From assembly GCF_905475345.1 (NCBI RefSeq), contig NC_066593.1:6929274-6993273 (forward strand): a stretch of 64,000 nucleotides of DNA, read 5' to 3'. This DNA comes from Vespula vulgaris (lineage: Eukaryota > Arthropoda > Insecta > Hymenoptera > Vespidae). Numbering within the stretch: position 1 is the stretch's first letter; every line of letters begins with the position of its first letter. Below, one piece after another: positions 51,686 through 63,862 of the stretch. The notes beneath the pieces were generated by a model that saw only the letters and a list, made by a program, of their open reading frames with translations, made no database searches and was not told the origin of the DNA. Position numbers and translations under genes: made by a program.

Positions 51686-54600
51686 ATGTCTAATAATCTG
51701 AATTCATATTTTGATTTGAATATATTTGATGATGATAATTGGTCTAGTAATACATTAATAGAAGCAAATGTAGGAGTATCACCTGAATCTGTAAATCCTA
51801 TTACTTCTATGCTTTCATTAGATGATACATTGTTAACAAACATTGAAGATAAAGTTTGTGATGAAATTCAAGATCTAAACTCCACTGAAGATGAAGAAAC
51901 AGAAAGTGCTTTTAAAACACAGTCAACTTCTAATTTGTTACAAATATGTAGAAAACAGCCATTTGAACAAGAAATTAAGACGATGAAAACAACTGATTTA
52001 ATTAAATCTTTAGATAAATCTTTGGAAGATGAGAATTTATGGAAACAAAGCAGTTTATTGGACATGACATTTAATGAATTTTATAATGTTGATGATAAAA
52101 TAGATGATACAAGTTCAAGTGATATATTTGATATTGATACTTCTAAGGAAGAAACTAAGTTAGGTATATACATTTATTTAAATAATCTAATTATATAAAT
52201 ATATAATTTAACCTTAGTAAAGGTTAAACAAACAGTGAAACAAATTTATATAATAGTATAGAATATATATAATCAATTTTAAATATTTCAGAGGATAAGA
52301 AATCAATTATTGATGATATTAATATAACAAAAAAAATATGCTTTGGTAATGAAAAATCTATGAAAGAAACCATAAAATTTCATAAAAAAACTGATAATGT
52401 TCATTCTTTTTATGGACTTCCGGTTGCAGTAAAACAATTAATTCATAAGATAAAAGGCTTTAATACATTATATAGTAAGTATAATAAAATAAATAAATAT
52501 TTATTTTATTTTTACCATTATATACTTTTGTAAGGTTGGCAGGATGAATGTTTGCAATTAGATGCTGTAAAAAACAGGAAAAATTTAATTTATGCTCTTC
52601 CAACTAGTGGAGGTAAAACTTTAGTAGCAGAAATTTTAATGCTTAAAGAAATTGTATGCAATAGAAAAAATGTAATTTTCATTCTTCCATTTGTTGCAAT
52701 AGTACAAGAAAAGGTATATAATCTTATATATTAAAAAAAATTTAATTTCATGAACATTTTTCATTAAAAAATATATTTACAATTTTATAATATATAGATC
52801 CAAGCAATGACACCATTTGCTATAGAATTAGGTTTTCTGGTGGAAGAATATGCTGCTGCAAAAGGTCATTATCCACCTAGAAAACGACGTAAAAAGAATA
52901 CTATTTATATATGTACAATAGAGAAAGCATTAGGATTGATTAATAGTCTAATAGAATTAAAAAGACTGAATGAAGTAAGTGAAATGTGCTAGTAATGTAA
53001 ATTTATATAATAAATTTATAAATAAAAAGTTTGTATAATCTTCATTTTAATTGCAGATAGGCCTTTTGATAGTTGATGAATTACATTTACTTGGTGAAAG
53101 TAGTGGTCGAGGTGCTACATTGGAAGGTCTTCTTACAAAAATTATGTATATTAATGGTTAAATCAATTACTTCTATTTTACAATAATGTTTCTGTAAAAT
53201 TTTTTTTTATATGCTTTGATTTATGACTTTTTAGAAGATATACACATAGTTGGAATGAGTGCAACTATAGGAAATTTAGAAGAGGTAGCCCAGTTTTTAA
53301 ATGCAGAGTTATATACTGGAAACTTTCGACCTATTAAAATAGAGGAGTATGTAAAATGTCAAGATAATATGTGGTTAATTGATATACATAAGGAAGAATT
53401 ATTAACAGATATGAAAAAGATAGATTATCCTGTAAGTTTTTGATAATAAAAATAATTTTATCTATTTTTTTTCACTATGTATTATTTTCAATGTTTATAT
53501 TATCATTATATTTGTTTTTTGAAGTATTCAAAAAAAGCTATTGTGATAGATCCAGATAAAATTGGTGGTTTAGTTATGGATATTGTACCAAAGGATTCAT
53601 GTCTTATATTTTGTTCTAATCGGAAAAATTGTGAAAATATTGCTTTACTTATGACCAAAGTATTATTCAGGTATATTATATATCAATTAAATAAGATGTG
53701 TAATATGTTGAAGTATAAGTAATTTATATGAAGTTATATTTTATTTTAGGTCCTTGGAAAAGCATAAAAAGGCAGAAAAAGAAAAATTGTTAAATGCACT
53801 TATAAAAGAAGAAGGTTTATGTCCAATTCTGAAACAAACAATAAAATTTGGTGTAGCTTATCATCATTCTGGTCTTACATCTGAAGAACGGAGATTATTA
53901 GAGGATGCTTTTAGAGAACAAGTTCTTTGTGTAATATGTTGTACATCAACTTTAGCAGCAGGTATAAATTTACCAGCAAGAAGAGTAAGTAGTTTAAATT
54001 AAAAAAGATATCTAAACAATAATTGTATTTTTTTAATTCATTTTAATATGAATTGAAAGGTCATATTGAGAAGTCCATATGTTGGTAATCAATTTTTAAG
54101 TATTAGTAAATATAAACAAATGATAGGAAGAGCTGGTCGTGCTGGGTTAGGGAATATTGGAGAAAGTATACTTATTTGTAGGAATCATGAACTTCCACAG
54201 GTAGTATATTGTAATTATATATTGTATCTTATATATTTAATAGAGGTATATTCTGTATCATACAGGTCAAGGAACTTTTAATGTCAAAAATGGATGATTC
54301 ATTAAGCACTTTACATATAGAAAAAGATAGAGGAATAAATAATCTTATACTAAGTGCTATATTATTATCTATTGCAACAACTCGATTTGAATTATATGCT
54401 TTAATTGCAAAGAGTTTACTTAGTGTTCAACAAAAACGTCTGAATGTTAATATTAAACAAATTATGGACGAAACAATACGTGTTCTATTTAAAAATGGTG
54501 TTTTAAAAATTCATAGAATGGATAAATGTAATGTTATTAAATCCATAAGTATTACTATTCCATCTCAAGAAACCATATGTATAGAAGAGTCTGAAGTGGC

Positions 54601-55933
54601 AAATAAAAAGCAAATAATAGCCCTCACATCTAAAACTAAATTAGAGCTTTGTGATTTAGGACGTGCTGCTATAAAAGGTGCAATTTATAAAATATTTGTT
54701 ATTTATTTTTAGTCATTATTTGTTGTCAATTTTATGATACTGATTTTAAAGATTTTTTATTTAATATTGGATAAAATTATATTGAAGCTGGTATAGATTT
54801 GCAATCTGCATATGAATTATATGAAGATCTAAAAATAGCACAAAAACATTTAATTTTAACTGATTATCTTCATCTTCTATATTTGATGACTCCTTATAAT
54901 ATGATAAATCAAATACAACCAATAGGATCTGTGTATTATGATGCAGTAAGTAAATAAGATAGTTTATTGTATACAACATTATAAATGTTTATTTTTTCTA
55001 AATGAAAAATAAAATTTTGTTTGTAGATAATAAGATTATCAGAAGTTCAAATGGAAATTGTAAGACTTATAGGAATAAACGAATCTGTAATAAGTAAATT
55101 ACATTGTGGAATAATATCAAACGTATGATAATTTAATTATATAAAAGTACAATTATATTTTATTTTTTACTATAAAATAATATTTTAATAATTATATTTT
55201 GAAACACAGAATGTAAATCTTAAAGTACTTCAGAGATTTTATGTGACTTTAATGATTTATGAATTATGGAATCATCATACAATTCATTCTGTAGCTGAAA
55301 AATATCAAGTAAACAAAGGAATTATACAAAATTTATTGAACACAGTATCGTCTTTTTCTTTTTCTGTTGTTAGATTTTGTCAGGTAAATTTTTAATTAAC
55401 TTCATTATACGTTTAATTAAATAAATATGATAATTCTTAATTTTGTTTATAGGAGTTTGATGAATTTTGGGCATTTCGAGATTTATTAAATACTTTTAGT
55501 AAAAAGTTGTCTTATTGTTGTCCTTCAGAATTGGAAATATTGTTGGAACTTCCAACAGTGAAAATGGTATGTTGTTTCAATTATTGTTAATTATCAAAAT
55601 TAGAACTTGTTTTCATTCATTTTAATAGGGTAGAGCATATCAATTATACAATGCTGGGTACAGAACTTTGCAATCTATAGCTAAGGCAAACCCATATGAA
55701 ATGCAAGAAAAAATACAGTATCTTACGAAACGAACTGCCATACAAATTATTACTGCTGCTAACGTAAGTTTATAATTAAATAATATCTTGCATATTGTAT
55801 AACCAACTGTTTGTTGTAACATTTAATCTATTTTGCTCTACAGCTTCTAGTTTTAGAAAGAGTAGAAAATTTAAAAGACGAAGTGGAAAACATTTTGGAA
55901 GATATAGATCTGAGTAATATAAAAATATTTTAA
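51686..55933 (+). CDS. HELQ: HELQ-type DNA helicase (Ski2-like, POLQ-related)
   Basis: HELQ is a 3'-5' superfamily 2 DNA helicase that unwinds forks and supports strand-break and crosslink repair; Drosophila mus301/spindle-C is the counterpart. Exons: 51686-52163, 52292-52474, 52535-52713, 52798-52974, 53057-53156, 53235-53431, 53525-53670, 53750-53984, 54060-54200, 54266-54677, 54788-54945, 55027-55122, 55210-55383, 55453-55566, 55629-55763, 55844-55933 (TAA); 1005 codons including stop (human about 1101 aa). The N-terminal 200 residues are acidic, Ser/Asp-rich and poorly conserved. Helicase motifs follow in order: WQDECL, Walker A LPTSGGKTLVAE, DELH, GMSAT, AYHHSGLT, STLAAGINLPARR and QMIGRAGRAG. 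The C-terminal helical (Sec63-like and HhH) region has GRAYQLYNAGYRTLQSIA. No DNA polymerase domain follows, so it is HELQ and not POLQ. One donor (GTTAAA at 53157) is weak but required by phase. Confidence 0.95.
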
Positions 55934-56407
55934 AGTGCATTCTATAAATTAAAAATTATGTATGTTTATACAAATTATTAAGATCATATTTTTTTCTATT
56001 TTTGTTAAATATAATATGTATATATGTAAATTGTTATTACAACGAATTATTCTATAGTTATAATAATTTTTTACATATGCTCATTGTGCCAAGACGAATA
56101 ATTTTATATATTTTTACATAATTTACATGTTATATTAATTTATAAATTGTGTCGTATAGAACAATGTGCTGTAAGATAAGTACTTTGTTTAAGCCGGCAC
56201 GTACATTAATCATCCATATCAAGTTAAATGTTTTACTTCAAGAAAAGTAAACATTGAGCAATATTAGTTTATGGAACAAGTTTTTGTTACTTGCTAGTAT
56301 TTTGACTTTTTTAAAAATATTTGTGTTATAAAAAAATAAATAAAAGGGAGACTTTTTAATTGTTTTCTTAAAAAAAAAATATTTACATATTATTATACTT
56401 CATTTAT
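55934..56407. terminator. HELQ / RRP8 3' spacer
   Basis: 474 bases between convergent stop codons, strongly AT-rich. AATAAA occurs on the + strand near 56335. On the - strand AATAAA begins on the last base of the RRP8 stop codon. No coding potential. Confidence 0.55.
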
Positions 56408-57963
56408 TCATCTCTTTTTGTATAAACACGACTTTAAAGTAATCGTTGGCAGTTTATTTCTATTAGTAGTAATATCTTTTACTTTTTTAAAATCCAAAAA
56501 GTAAAATAAATTTTGAGATAAATCTTTCCATGTATTCACAAAACCATAATCATTTAAAAGTTTAATAAAGTTTTCTATATGCTCAAATCGACTTTCGATT
56601 TCAGCAATTTTCAAAATACCACTGAAATAGAAATAACACATAATATGTAATTGTATTATATAAGTTATAATATTTTATTAATGTTACTTACTCCTTTTTA
56701 AGAACTCTATTTGCTTCTAATATATAATCACCAAGATTTGTTCCCATTAAAGATAAACAGAACACAACAATGTGTACACTGTTTGTTAAGAGTGGTGTAT
56801 GGGACATGTCACATGCTTCTACTCTTTCATTTACAGAAATTAAATCGAATGAATGTGTTTTTTGTTGAATCGATGCTGCAAGCATTGCTTCTCCGCATCC
56901 AAAATCAGCTATTATATAATCATTAGGCCTGTAATTAAATATATTTTAATATATTTTTGATGTAAATAAAATTCATATTCTCTTTTTCTCTCTTTATTGA
57001 TGATAATCTTATAGATAAAATAAAAAAATAAACTGACATATTTTTAATAGATGCTATTATCACATCTAAAGGATTTAAGGGCCACTGAGCAACCTGCTGT
57101 TTATATCCATCATGATAGGCTATAAAAGAATCAGGATCTTCTTTAAAATACTTTTTAGATTGTATACTAGTATTATTATACAAAGTTTCATTCAAATATC
57201 TAAATCTTGATGCTTTTAATTTCATCATCATTCTTTCCCTTAATGGTAATATTTCCTTAATTTTTTTTTGCTTTACTTCAGATTTTTCTTTCGTAGCCAG
57301 CATTTCTCTTAAAAGTTGAACATTTTTAGGATATTTTTTAGCTTTACTATTGTTTTTATCATTAAATGATTTTGTTTTATCAATAGAAATAAAGTTATCA
57401 TCTTTTGTATGTTTAACTCTTTTCTCTGTAATTTTCTTTAGCTTCAGAATTTTGTTCATAGAATCATCATTTTTTTTCTTTATTGTACTTTTTGCATTTA
57501 ATTGTTTTGTCTGACTGTGTTGAGACATTGATCTATTTTTAACACTTTCTTTATTCTGTTTATCCTTGCCATTAGCTTGTTCCAATTTTATTTTATTCCT
57601 TCTCATTTTCTTTTTTTTAGATTTATTACTGTTTATTGCTTCATTTTTTATTTTTGTCAATTGTTTTATGTTATTAGAGCTAATGCCATTTGTATTCTTT
57701 ATATGATCGGGTATGTCATTATTTTTTTTTAAATTGTTGATTTCGTTTGTCTTAGTTTTCTTTTTAATAGTCGTTAAATTAGTTTTATACATCATAGTTT
57801 TCTTTCTCTTTTCTTTCTGCAATAAAATGTATTGACGGTAATATTTTTAAGTAATAAACAATTTGTTTTAAATGTTATAATGAAATTATAACCTCTAGGT
57901 TATAACTTCTACATATCTTACCAGAGCAGCAGCTTTCTTCTGCTTTTTATTAGTCTTACTCAT
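56408..57963 (-). CDS. RRP8: Ribosomal RNA-processing protein 8 (rRNA m1A methyltransferase)
   Basis: RRP8 is a nucleolar SAM-dependent methyltransferase that makes 1-methyladenosine in 25S/28S rRNA and also acts in rDNA silencing in mammals. Exons: 57963-57922, 57816-57038, 56928-56692, 56621-56408 (TGA); 424 codons including stop, 423 aa (human 456). The N-terminal half (to about residue 190) is highly basic, Lys/Asn-rich and probably disordered, as expected for nucleolar targeting. The C-terminal catalytic domain starts at LRERMMMKLKASRFRYLNE. It contains QWPLNPLDVII, the SAM-binding motif IADFGCGEAMLA, ACDMSHTPL, the family hallmark VFCLSLMGTN, EANRVLK, and an end LKSCLYKKR that matches the mammalian terminus. 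It is tail-to-tail with HELQ and head-to-head with the gene at 58664. An E-box (CACGTG) lies 111 bases upstream of the start codon. Confidence 0.95.
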
Positions 57964-58663
57964 ATTTAATAGTTATTTAAATTGTCAATAAAAGTGTACG
58001 ATTGATCAAAACTACTTTATTAAACACAAAATAACTATTTGTGTACAAATGTCATTCATAAATAGAACAAGTTCACGTGTTACACTATCAGTTGAAAATC
58101 AGTACTACCAACTTCATCGTTTTTCGAACGATTGGAAATAAAATAACTAATAAAAATATCGTTTTATATATATTATTAACAATGTTCACTTAATTGATAA
58201 TACATGTTTATAGAAACTCGAAACATTTGATCGAAATTAAATAAAAATATTTAGATAGTATAATAGCTATTTTAAAGATAGGAGGAATTGTATTGAGAGG
58301 AATTTATAGAAATTTTCCAGTTTCAAAACTTAATTTAAAGTATCAATAGTATGTACTTTCTATATTATATTAACTATACATATATATATAAAGTTAAGGT
58401 AGTTACCAATAGTTATTTATTACTTAACTGTAAAACATCCGACTGTAAAAGTTTTTAAAGTTAAAATGGTATTGGTACATGTGTGTTAAATAAAACGAAA
58501 CATATTGAATTATTATATACGTAAACATTAAGTATATAGTATCTATGAGGTACGTATCTATTTAGTATCGATTTTGATAGAGAAAACATCTCTTATATTT
58601 CTTAATTGATTCATTATTTTATAGTTGTAAAATTATGAATAATGAAAAGAAATTGTTCTTAAG
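57964..58663. promoter_or_regulatory. Divergent 5' region, RRP8 / unrecognised gene
   Basis: 700 bases between divergent start codons. CACGTG at 58074-58079 is the only recognisable factor site; Myc/Max binds this motif upstream of many ribosome-biogenesis genes. The rest is AT-rich, with a short TA tract near 58380. Confidence 0.45.
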
Positions 58664-60138
58664 ATGTCAATATATTCCGCTGATTCTTTGGAGAACATAA
58701 ATCGTAATATAAAGATTGATAATACTTCAGACGGAAATAATATTGTAATTAACCTCAAGCAAAAAGAGACAAAATTACAAAATCGTCCTTCTTTTTATTT
58801 AAAACATGTTTCATCGCTATCAGCTTCTATAAATAGTAAGAATTATCTTCTTTTTCTTATTTTTGATGAAACATTAGTTTTCGCTTTAATAGTAAAAAGA
58901 ATTCCAATTTAATGCTTTGCATTTTTACGTACGTTAATATGCATAAAAAGGTTTAAGCTTTGTTCAAGCTTGAACGATATCATGTTCTTGTCGTTAAAAT
59001 CAATTGAAAAAGAAGAGAAGGTAGGTATGTAATAAGTGACGTCGTTGATAAAGCAAAAGGAAGTTTTTTGATTGAACAAAAGGAAAGATTTTTTTTTTTT
59101 TTTTTATTAAGAAAAGACAAGGAAAGGGAAAAGAAAAGGAAAAAAATATTTTCAGACGGTGAAGGATCTAATGAAACCGTGCAGAACTGTATTCGCGACA
59201 GGAAACCGAACACTCTTGGCAGTAGGAATGCGATAATTGCGAGAGGAGAACTTGCGAAAGCGTCTCGACGGCTAGAATTCTCGACGACGACGACGACGAC
59301 GACTACGACGACTACGACTACGACGACGACGACGACGATGAAAAAGAAAGAAATAGAAGAGGCAGAAGTGAAAAGGGAGAAGCACGAGTGCGCAAATCGT
59401 GGCGAAGGAAGAAAGAAGAACGCGAATGGAAGGGAAAAGAAAAAGGAGGATGAACGTTTCTCACGAAAACCTGTAGAAAGGGTTTTCCTCAAAAAGATTG
59501 TACCTTCTCCTACGAAATGCAGTTTTCATGTCGACGAGGAAGCTACCACCGAGATGACCGTGAAAGTTGACAGAAAGTTAGCCAACGTGATCCCAACGTC
59601 AAATGCGCAGACCTTTAAAAAGCCAGAAGTATCTTACCTGGAAGCGTATCGCCGTAGATTGAGTTAGTTTTTTTAGTTTATAGTTTAATAAGAAATACTT
59701 AAGAATATTTTCGTTACGTTGAATAATTATATTTTCAATTTTATTTTGTTTTATTTATATATATATATTTTCGTGGTATACGATAGGACTTAGATAAAGC
59801 AGTTAAATTTACCGTAACATATAGAATTATATTCGGTCCTTTTCATTTGAATTTACCACGAGCTATTCTGGCACACGCCTTTTCTACATAATAAAATTCT
59901 GATTTAGTTGTTTTCCCAGAGAGAATCCACTTACATTTATTTTAGCTCCGTAACGGTTATAGTTTGTTCGTTCCCTTTACGAACGTAAAGTCTTGGCCTC
60001 GTACAGAAAGCTCCAACGGAACAAGTGGGAAGGGATAAAGAAACCGTTTTGTCGGAAAAAGTGTATTCTTTGTTCTTGATTAGACGTCGTCTTTCTTGAT
60101 CGTAAAGTTTGTAAAAAGGGCTGAAGGAAAGGGAAAGG

Positions 60139-60177
<39 letters not shown>

Positions 60178-61112
60178 AAGAGGGTAATCTCGTCGCTTCG
60201 AAATAGATCCCATCCTCTTTTTCTTTCCTGTTGTAATCTCTTCTTAATATTATGAGCACGCGGATACGTACACGATAATATTTCATGAAGAGAAATGGCG
60301 CCATTAAGTATGGAGGTAGGAGTACTTTGGAGGCTCGATATAGTCCAAAGGCATTGAGTTAGGCGTGCGGAACTAATTCGGATGAGACAAATGTCCGTAA
60401 GTTTTAAGTAAACGCGTGGCCAAAATCGCATCGAGACGAGATTTTGAAGAATGGAGGGTTCTCTATCGGATTTTCACTGGAAATATGTAAAAGGATATGT
60501 TGAAGGATGTTTCAATCGATTATTTCTTATATTCATATTCGTTTATCCTGGGGAATGTCAGATTTCATTTTTTATACACGATTTCGTACCCTTGTAATCT
60601 TTCAAACATTTTAAGCGTTACACATGTCGATCTAAAAACGACGAGGAGGACAGGTAGAACGAAGTCTCTCAGTGTTTTTCTCGATTTCAGGTCTGCCGCG
60701 TTACAGACACACTATTCGATCTCCGGAGGGATTGAGCCTGTCGATTTACGGAGACAGCGAGGAACTCGATATGGAGGAAGGAGGAGGTGGCCGTATCTCC
60801 TTTTCTGGCTTCTCAAGGGACGATCAAAGCGAACTCAGTTTCTACCAGCGTCTCATCGAGCGTTCCGCGACGCGATTGCCTCGAACTACCAGATCCTGCG
60901 AGACCGTGCGTTCTCTTCGCATCTCCACGGATTCAGCAAAGAGTTCGGATAATTTTCCTAGAATAGAAACGCCTTTCAAAAGCAGTGTCTCCGAAAGCAG
61001 ATTGGCCGAAAAGCCTACTTATAAACCGTATACTATCGAGGATTATCGAAGTTTACCTATACCAAAGCCCGATCGCTCTCTTGGACCCGACAAGGAAGAA
61101 ATATTGGCTAAG
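58664..61112 (+). CDS. Unrecognised gene with poly-Thr tract (3' end not in window)
   Basis: Three phase-matched exons: 58664-58835, 59156-59662 and 60691-61112, giving 367 codons, open at the right end through a donor (AAG|GTATCT). The start MSIYSADSLENI is the first in-frame ATG. The chain is hydrophilic with no membrane segment. Exon 2 encodes 18 Thr in a row (59284-59337), then a Lys/Glu-rich charged stretch, then SYLEAYRRRLS, which joins exactly to LPRYRHTIRSPEGLSLSIYG in exon 3. Exon 3 is Ser/Arg-rich and ends KPYTIEDYRSLPIPKP, LGPDKEEILAK. Exons 2 and 3 are clearly GC-richer than the introns, which supports coding. I do not recognise the family. The length, charge and low complexity suggest a cytoskeletal or scaffold protein, but that is only an impression. 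The second donor (GTTAGT at 59663) is weak. Further exons must lie beyond 61112 and I found none before 64000. Confidence 0.7.
59284..59337 (+). repeat. In-frame ACG/ACT repeat encoding poly-Thr
   Basis: 18 consecutive Thr codons (mostly ACG, some ACT) inside exon 2 of the unrecognised gene. On the other strand the same array gives a false poly-Val frame. Confidence 0.95.
60141..60174. repeat. GA microsatellite
   Basis: About 16 GA units in the intron between exons 2 and 3 of the unrecognised gene. Confidence 0.9.
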
Positions 61113-63639
61113 GTATCTTTATTGTTTTCCTCGAATCTTCTTTTCATTTTGTATTTATCTTGCACGTATATGATAAGTAAATAAGTAAAATCTCGTACTT
61201 TTTTACATAGATATATTTATATTCATATCTGTGTGTGTGCGTGTGAATGTAAAGGATATATTTCCGTTACTAGATTAGAATTTTACCTAACTGTACTTCA
61301 TTTTCGAAAGGGTCTTACAATTAGTTAATCGAGAATATTAACGTTCCTCTAAATATCCGAAATAGTTTGCGGTGTTGAGATTGGGATAGTACGATAGTTC
61401 GACTCAACGATGTTCTCCTAAACCAAGCGAATAGATATATCTTCTCGTTCGGCTACTCACGTTGAAGGGTAATCAGGCCGAGTTAGAAGCATTCGGTGCT
61501 TCAACGGATGGGTCTCATAGTTCCGTTTCATTGCTTCCTCCTTGAAAGTTAAGCTGCCAACAAGTTCGAACGTAGCTAAGAAAGCAGAGTCGAAGAAACT
61601 TTGCTGTTTCGTCGACCCGTCACAGTTTACAATTTCACGGAAGACGTAAAGCGAGTTAGGTTGTCGCACGGCTCCGTAAGTTCAATCTAATAAAGATGCG
61701 GCTGTTTCCTACCACCTGTCTTACTATAGTCTTCTCTCTTCCTCTCTCCCTCTCTCTTTCTCTGTCATTTTCTCTCTTTCTCCTGCGTACTACTTTCTTC
61801 TCAAAAGTCCAAGTGGAGTAGTAGAATATAGTATACTCGCGGAATTGAATCCTGACGTTTCCGGGGTTCGCTCAAGAAGAAGTCGTCGCTCGAATATAGA
61901 GAAGAAGAAGAAGAAGAAGTCGTCTACGTAAATTCGTTTTGAACCATGTCTTCGAAATAGAGATTGTTATCGTAGATAGTTCTCTAGGATCGCAAAGATA
62001 GCTACTATGTCTTAGTTTTGTCTAGTTTCTTTCATTTTTTTCCATTGCATCATTTCGATCAAGTTTAAGAATGCATATATTTTCAATCTTAGAGAGATGA
62101 TTGACATGCATTATTGGTATTATTTATTTGTCAAAGAAATATAACGTAGAGAGGAAATATATTTATCCAAAAACAAATATTCAACAAGAATACTCTTATC
62201 GTCTTCTCATAATAGAAGATATTGTAAATGTTATGGACCCTTTGAAAAGAATGCTCCTAGCGCGTAGAACGTTTCGTAAATTTTTCAGATTCAAAGGCAC
62301 GAAGCGAGGCGAAAGTAGGTTTACTGAAACTCGTATCTCGGATTTTCTTACTTCCAGCTACGTCTATAGTTATAGTACTTTCTTTTGTATGTCAGTGTGC
62401 GATTTTAGGATACATGGCAAGAGAGAAAAGGAAATAGCGTTAGCTAGGATTCTGAACTAGGACTGTGAAAACAATTTTAGCGGATTGGAAATTAAGATTT
62501 CATAGTCCCTTGCCAAATACGAGTACAATGTTGCATTCAACATGTCGGAAATCCTTTCTTTATCTTTCTCTCTTTAACTATTTTTGAAAAATTTTTAGCT
62601 ATCTACTCAAAAATTCTTTATATTTCACTTGTGACGTAAATAATTATTTACTCGTATTACTCTTTACTCGTATGAAACTTTAAGAATGTATAACGAAACT
62701 TTTACACATTGAAATGTTTTATAAAGTGCAATAAAATATAATTTTATGATCTTTTTTTGTGGCACTGTGAGATATCCATTTGCTCATCATATAAAGTAAA
62801 GAAAAACTTTTTTACAGAAATCGGTTTAAATACTAAACTAAGTTTTTAACATTTATATAACTTTAAACATATGTAAAACATTTTAATGTCCTAAATATAT
62901 TATATAATAGTTTATTGTAGTCTAATAAGTCGAACGATGAATAATAAATTTCTGGAATGTGGAGTTTAATTTCCAAATCCTTCGTAATTTTGCATTTTGA
63001 GGACTAATTATGATTATATAGTAGATGATAAATTGGAACGTAATATAATCCAAATATTACATTCAAATTTTACATCATTATTTTACTATTATGCAGTAAT
63101 ACGGTACTTGCTATGCTTGTTATTCATTTTAATACACGTTTTATCGAGCTTGTCCGCGAATTAATATACCGACCAGTCCATATAATGGAACAACGTGTTT
63201 GTTCTATATCAGCCAGTAGTATAGCTAGTTCTGAATAACATAAGAGTAGATGATAAAGGAGAGGAGGGAACAATTGTAAAAGAGAAAAAGAGAGAAGAAA
63301 GAGTTATCAGACATTACGCAACATTGAAGTTTGCTTCGAAAGAACAGAATCTTTTATATGCATCGTTTTTCATAAGCGCGTGTTTGTAATACTTGTAAGC
63401 TTATTATTATGTAGGATTACCTAATAAAAAAAATACTAAGGGAAGAAAGAAGAAAAGGAAAGAAAAAATAGATAAGTTTACCGATCTAGAAGCATAAATT
63501 CATTTTCGGTGGATATGCACGTCCGTCGAGAATAGACTAAATAATAGACTAAAATGACTTTAGATGGGATATAACTGGGCTGATGCTAGGTTTAATTGTA
63601 CTCATTTTAGAGATAGAAAGCATACATATATATACGACA

Positions 63640-63653
63640 CACACACACACGCA

Positions 63654-63717
<64 letters not shown>
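63640..63717. repeat. Compound CA / GA microsatellite
   Basis: About 15 CA units with one GC change, followed directly by about 20 GA units and GAAA interruptions. Confidence 0.95.
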
Positions 63718-63795
63718 GGTATTATGAATATTACACATTCAGTGTATTTCTGCTTCTCTTGGTGTTTAATTATGCTGACGTGTATTAGTTACGCG

Positions 63796-63862
63796 TAGAT
63801 TGTAGATAGTAGATTGTAGATTGTAGATTGTAGAAAGAGAGAGAGAGAGAGAGAGAGAGAAA
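63796..63862. repeat. GTAGATT heptamer array plus GA repeat
   Basis: About five copies of a 7-base unit (GTAGATT, one copy altered) lead straight into a GA array. Confidence 0.85.

Noticed and set aside
58980..59492. Minus-strand frame with poly-Val of 170 codons
   Set aside because: It is the complement of the poly-Thr exon of the + strand gene; the rest comes from CT-rich intron.
62101..62460. 119-codon open frame on the + strand as a further exon of the right-end gene
   Set aside because: Composition is non-coding and there is no phase-0 acceptor at its start.
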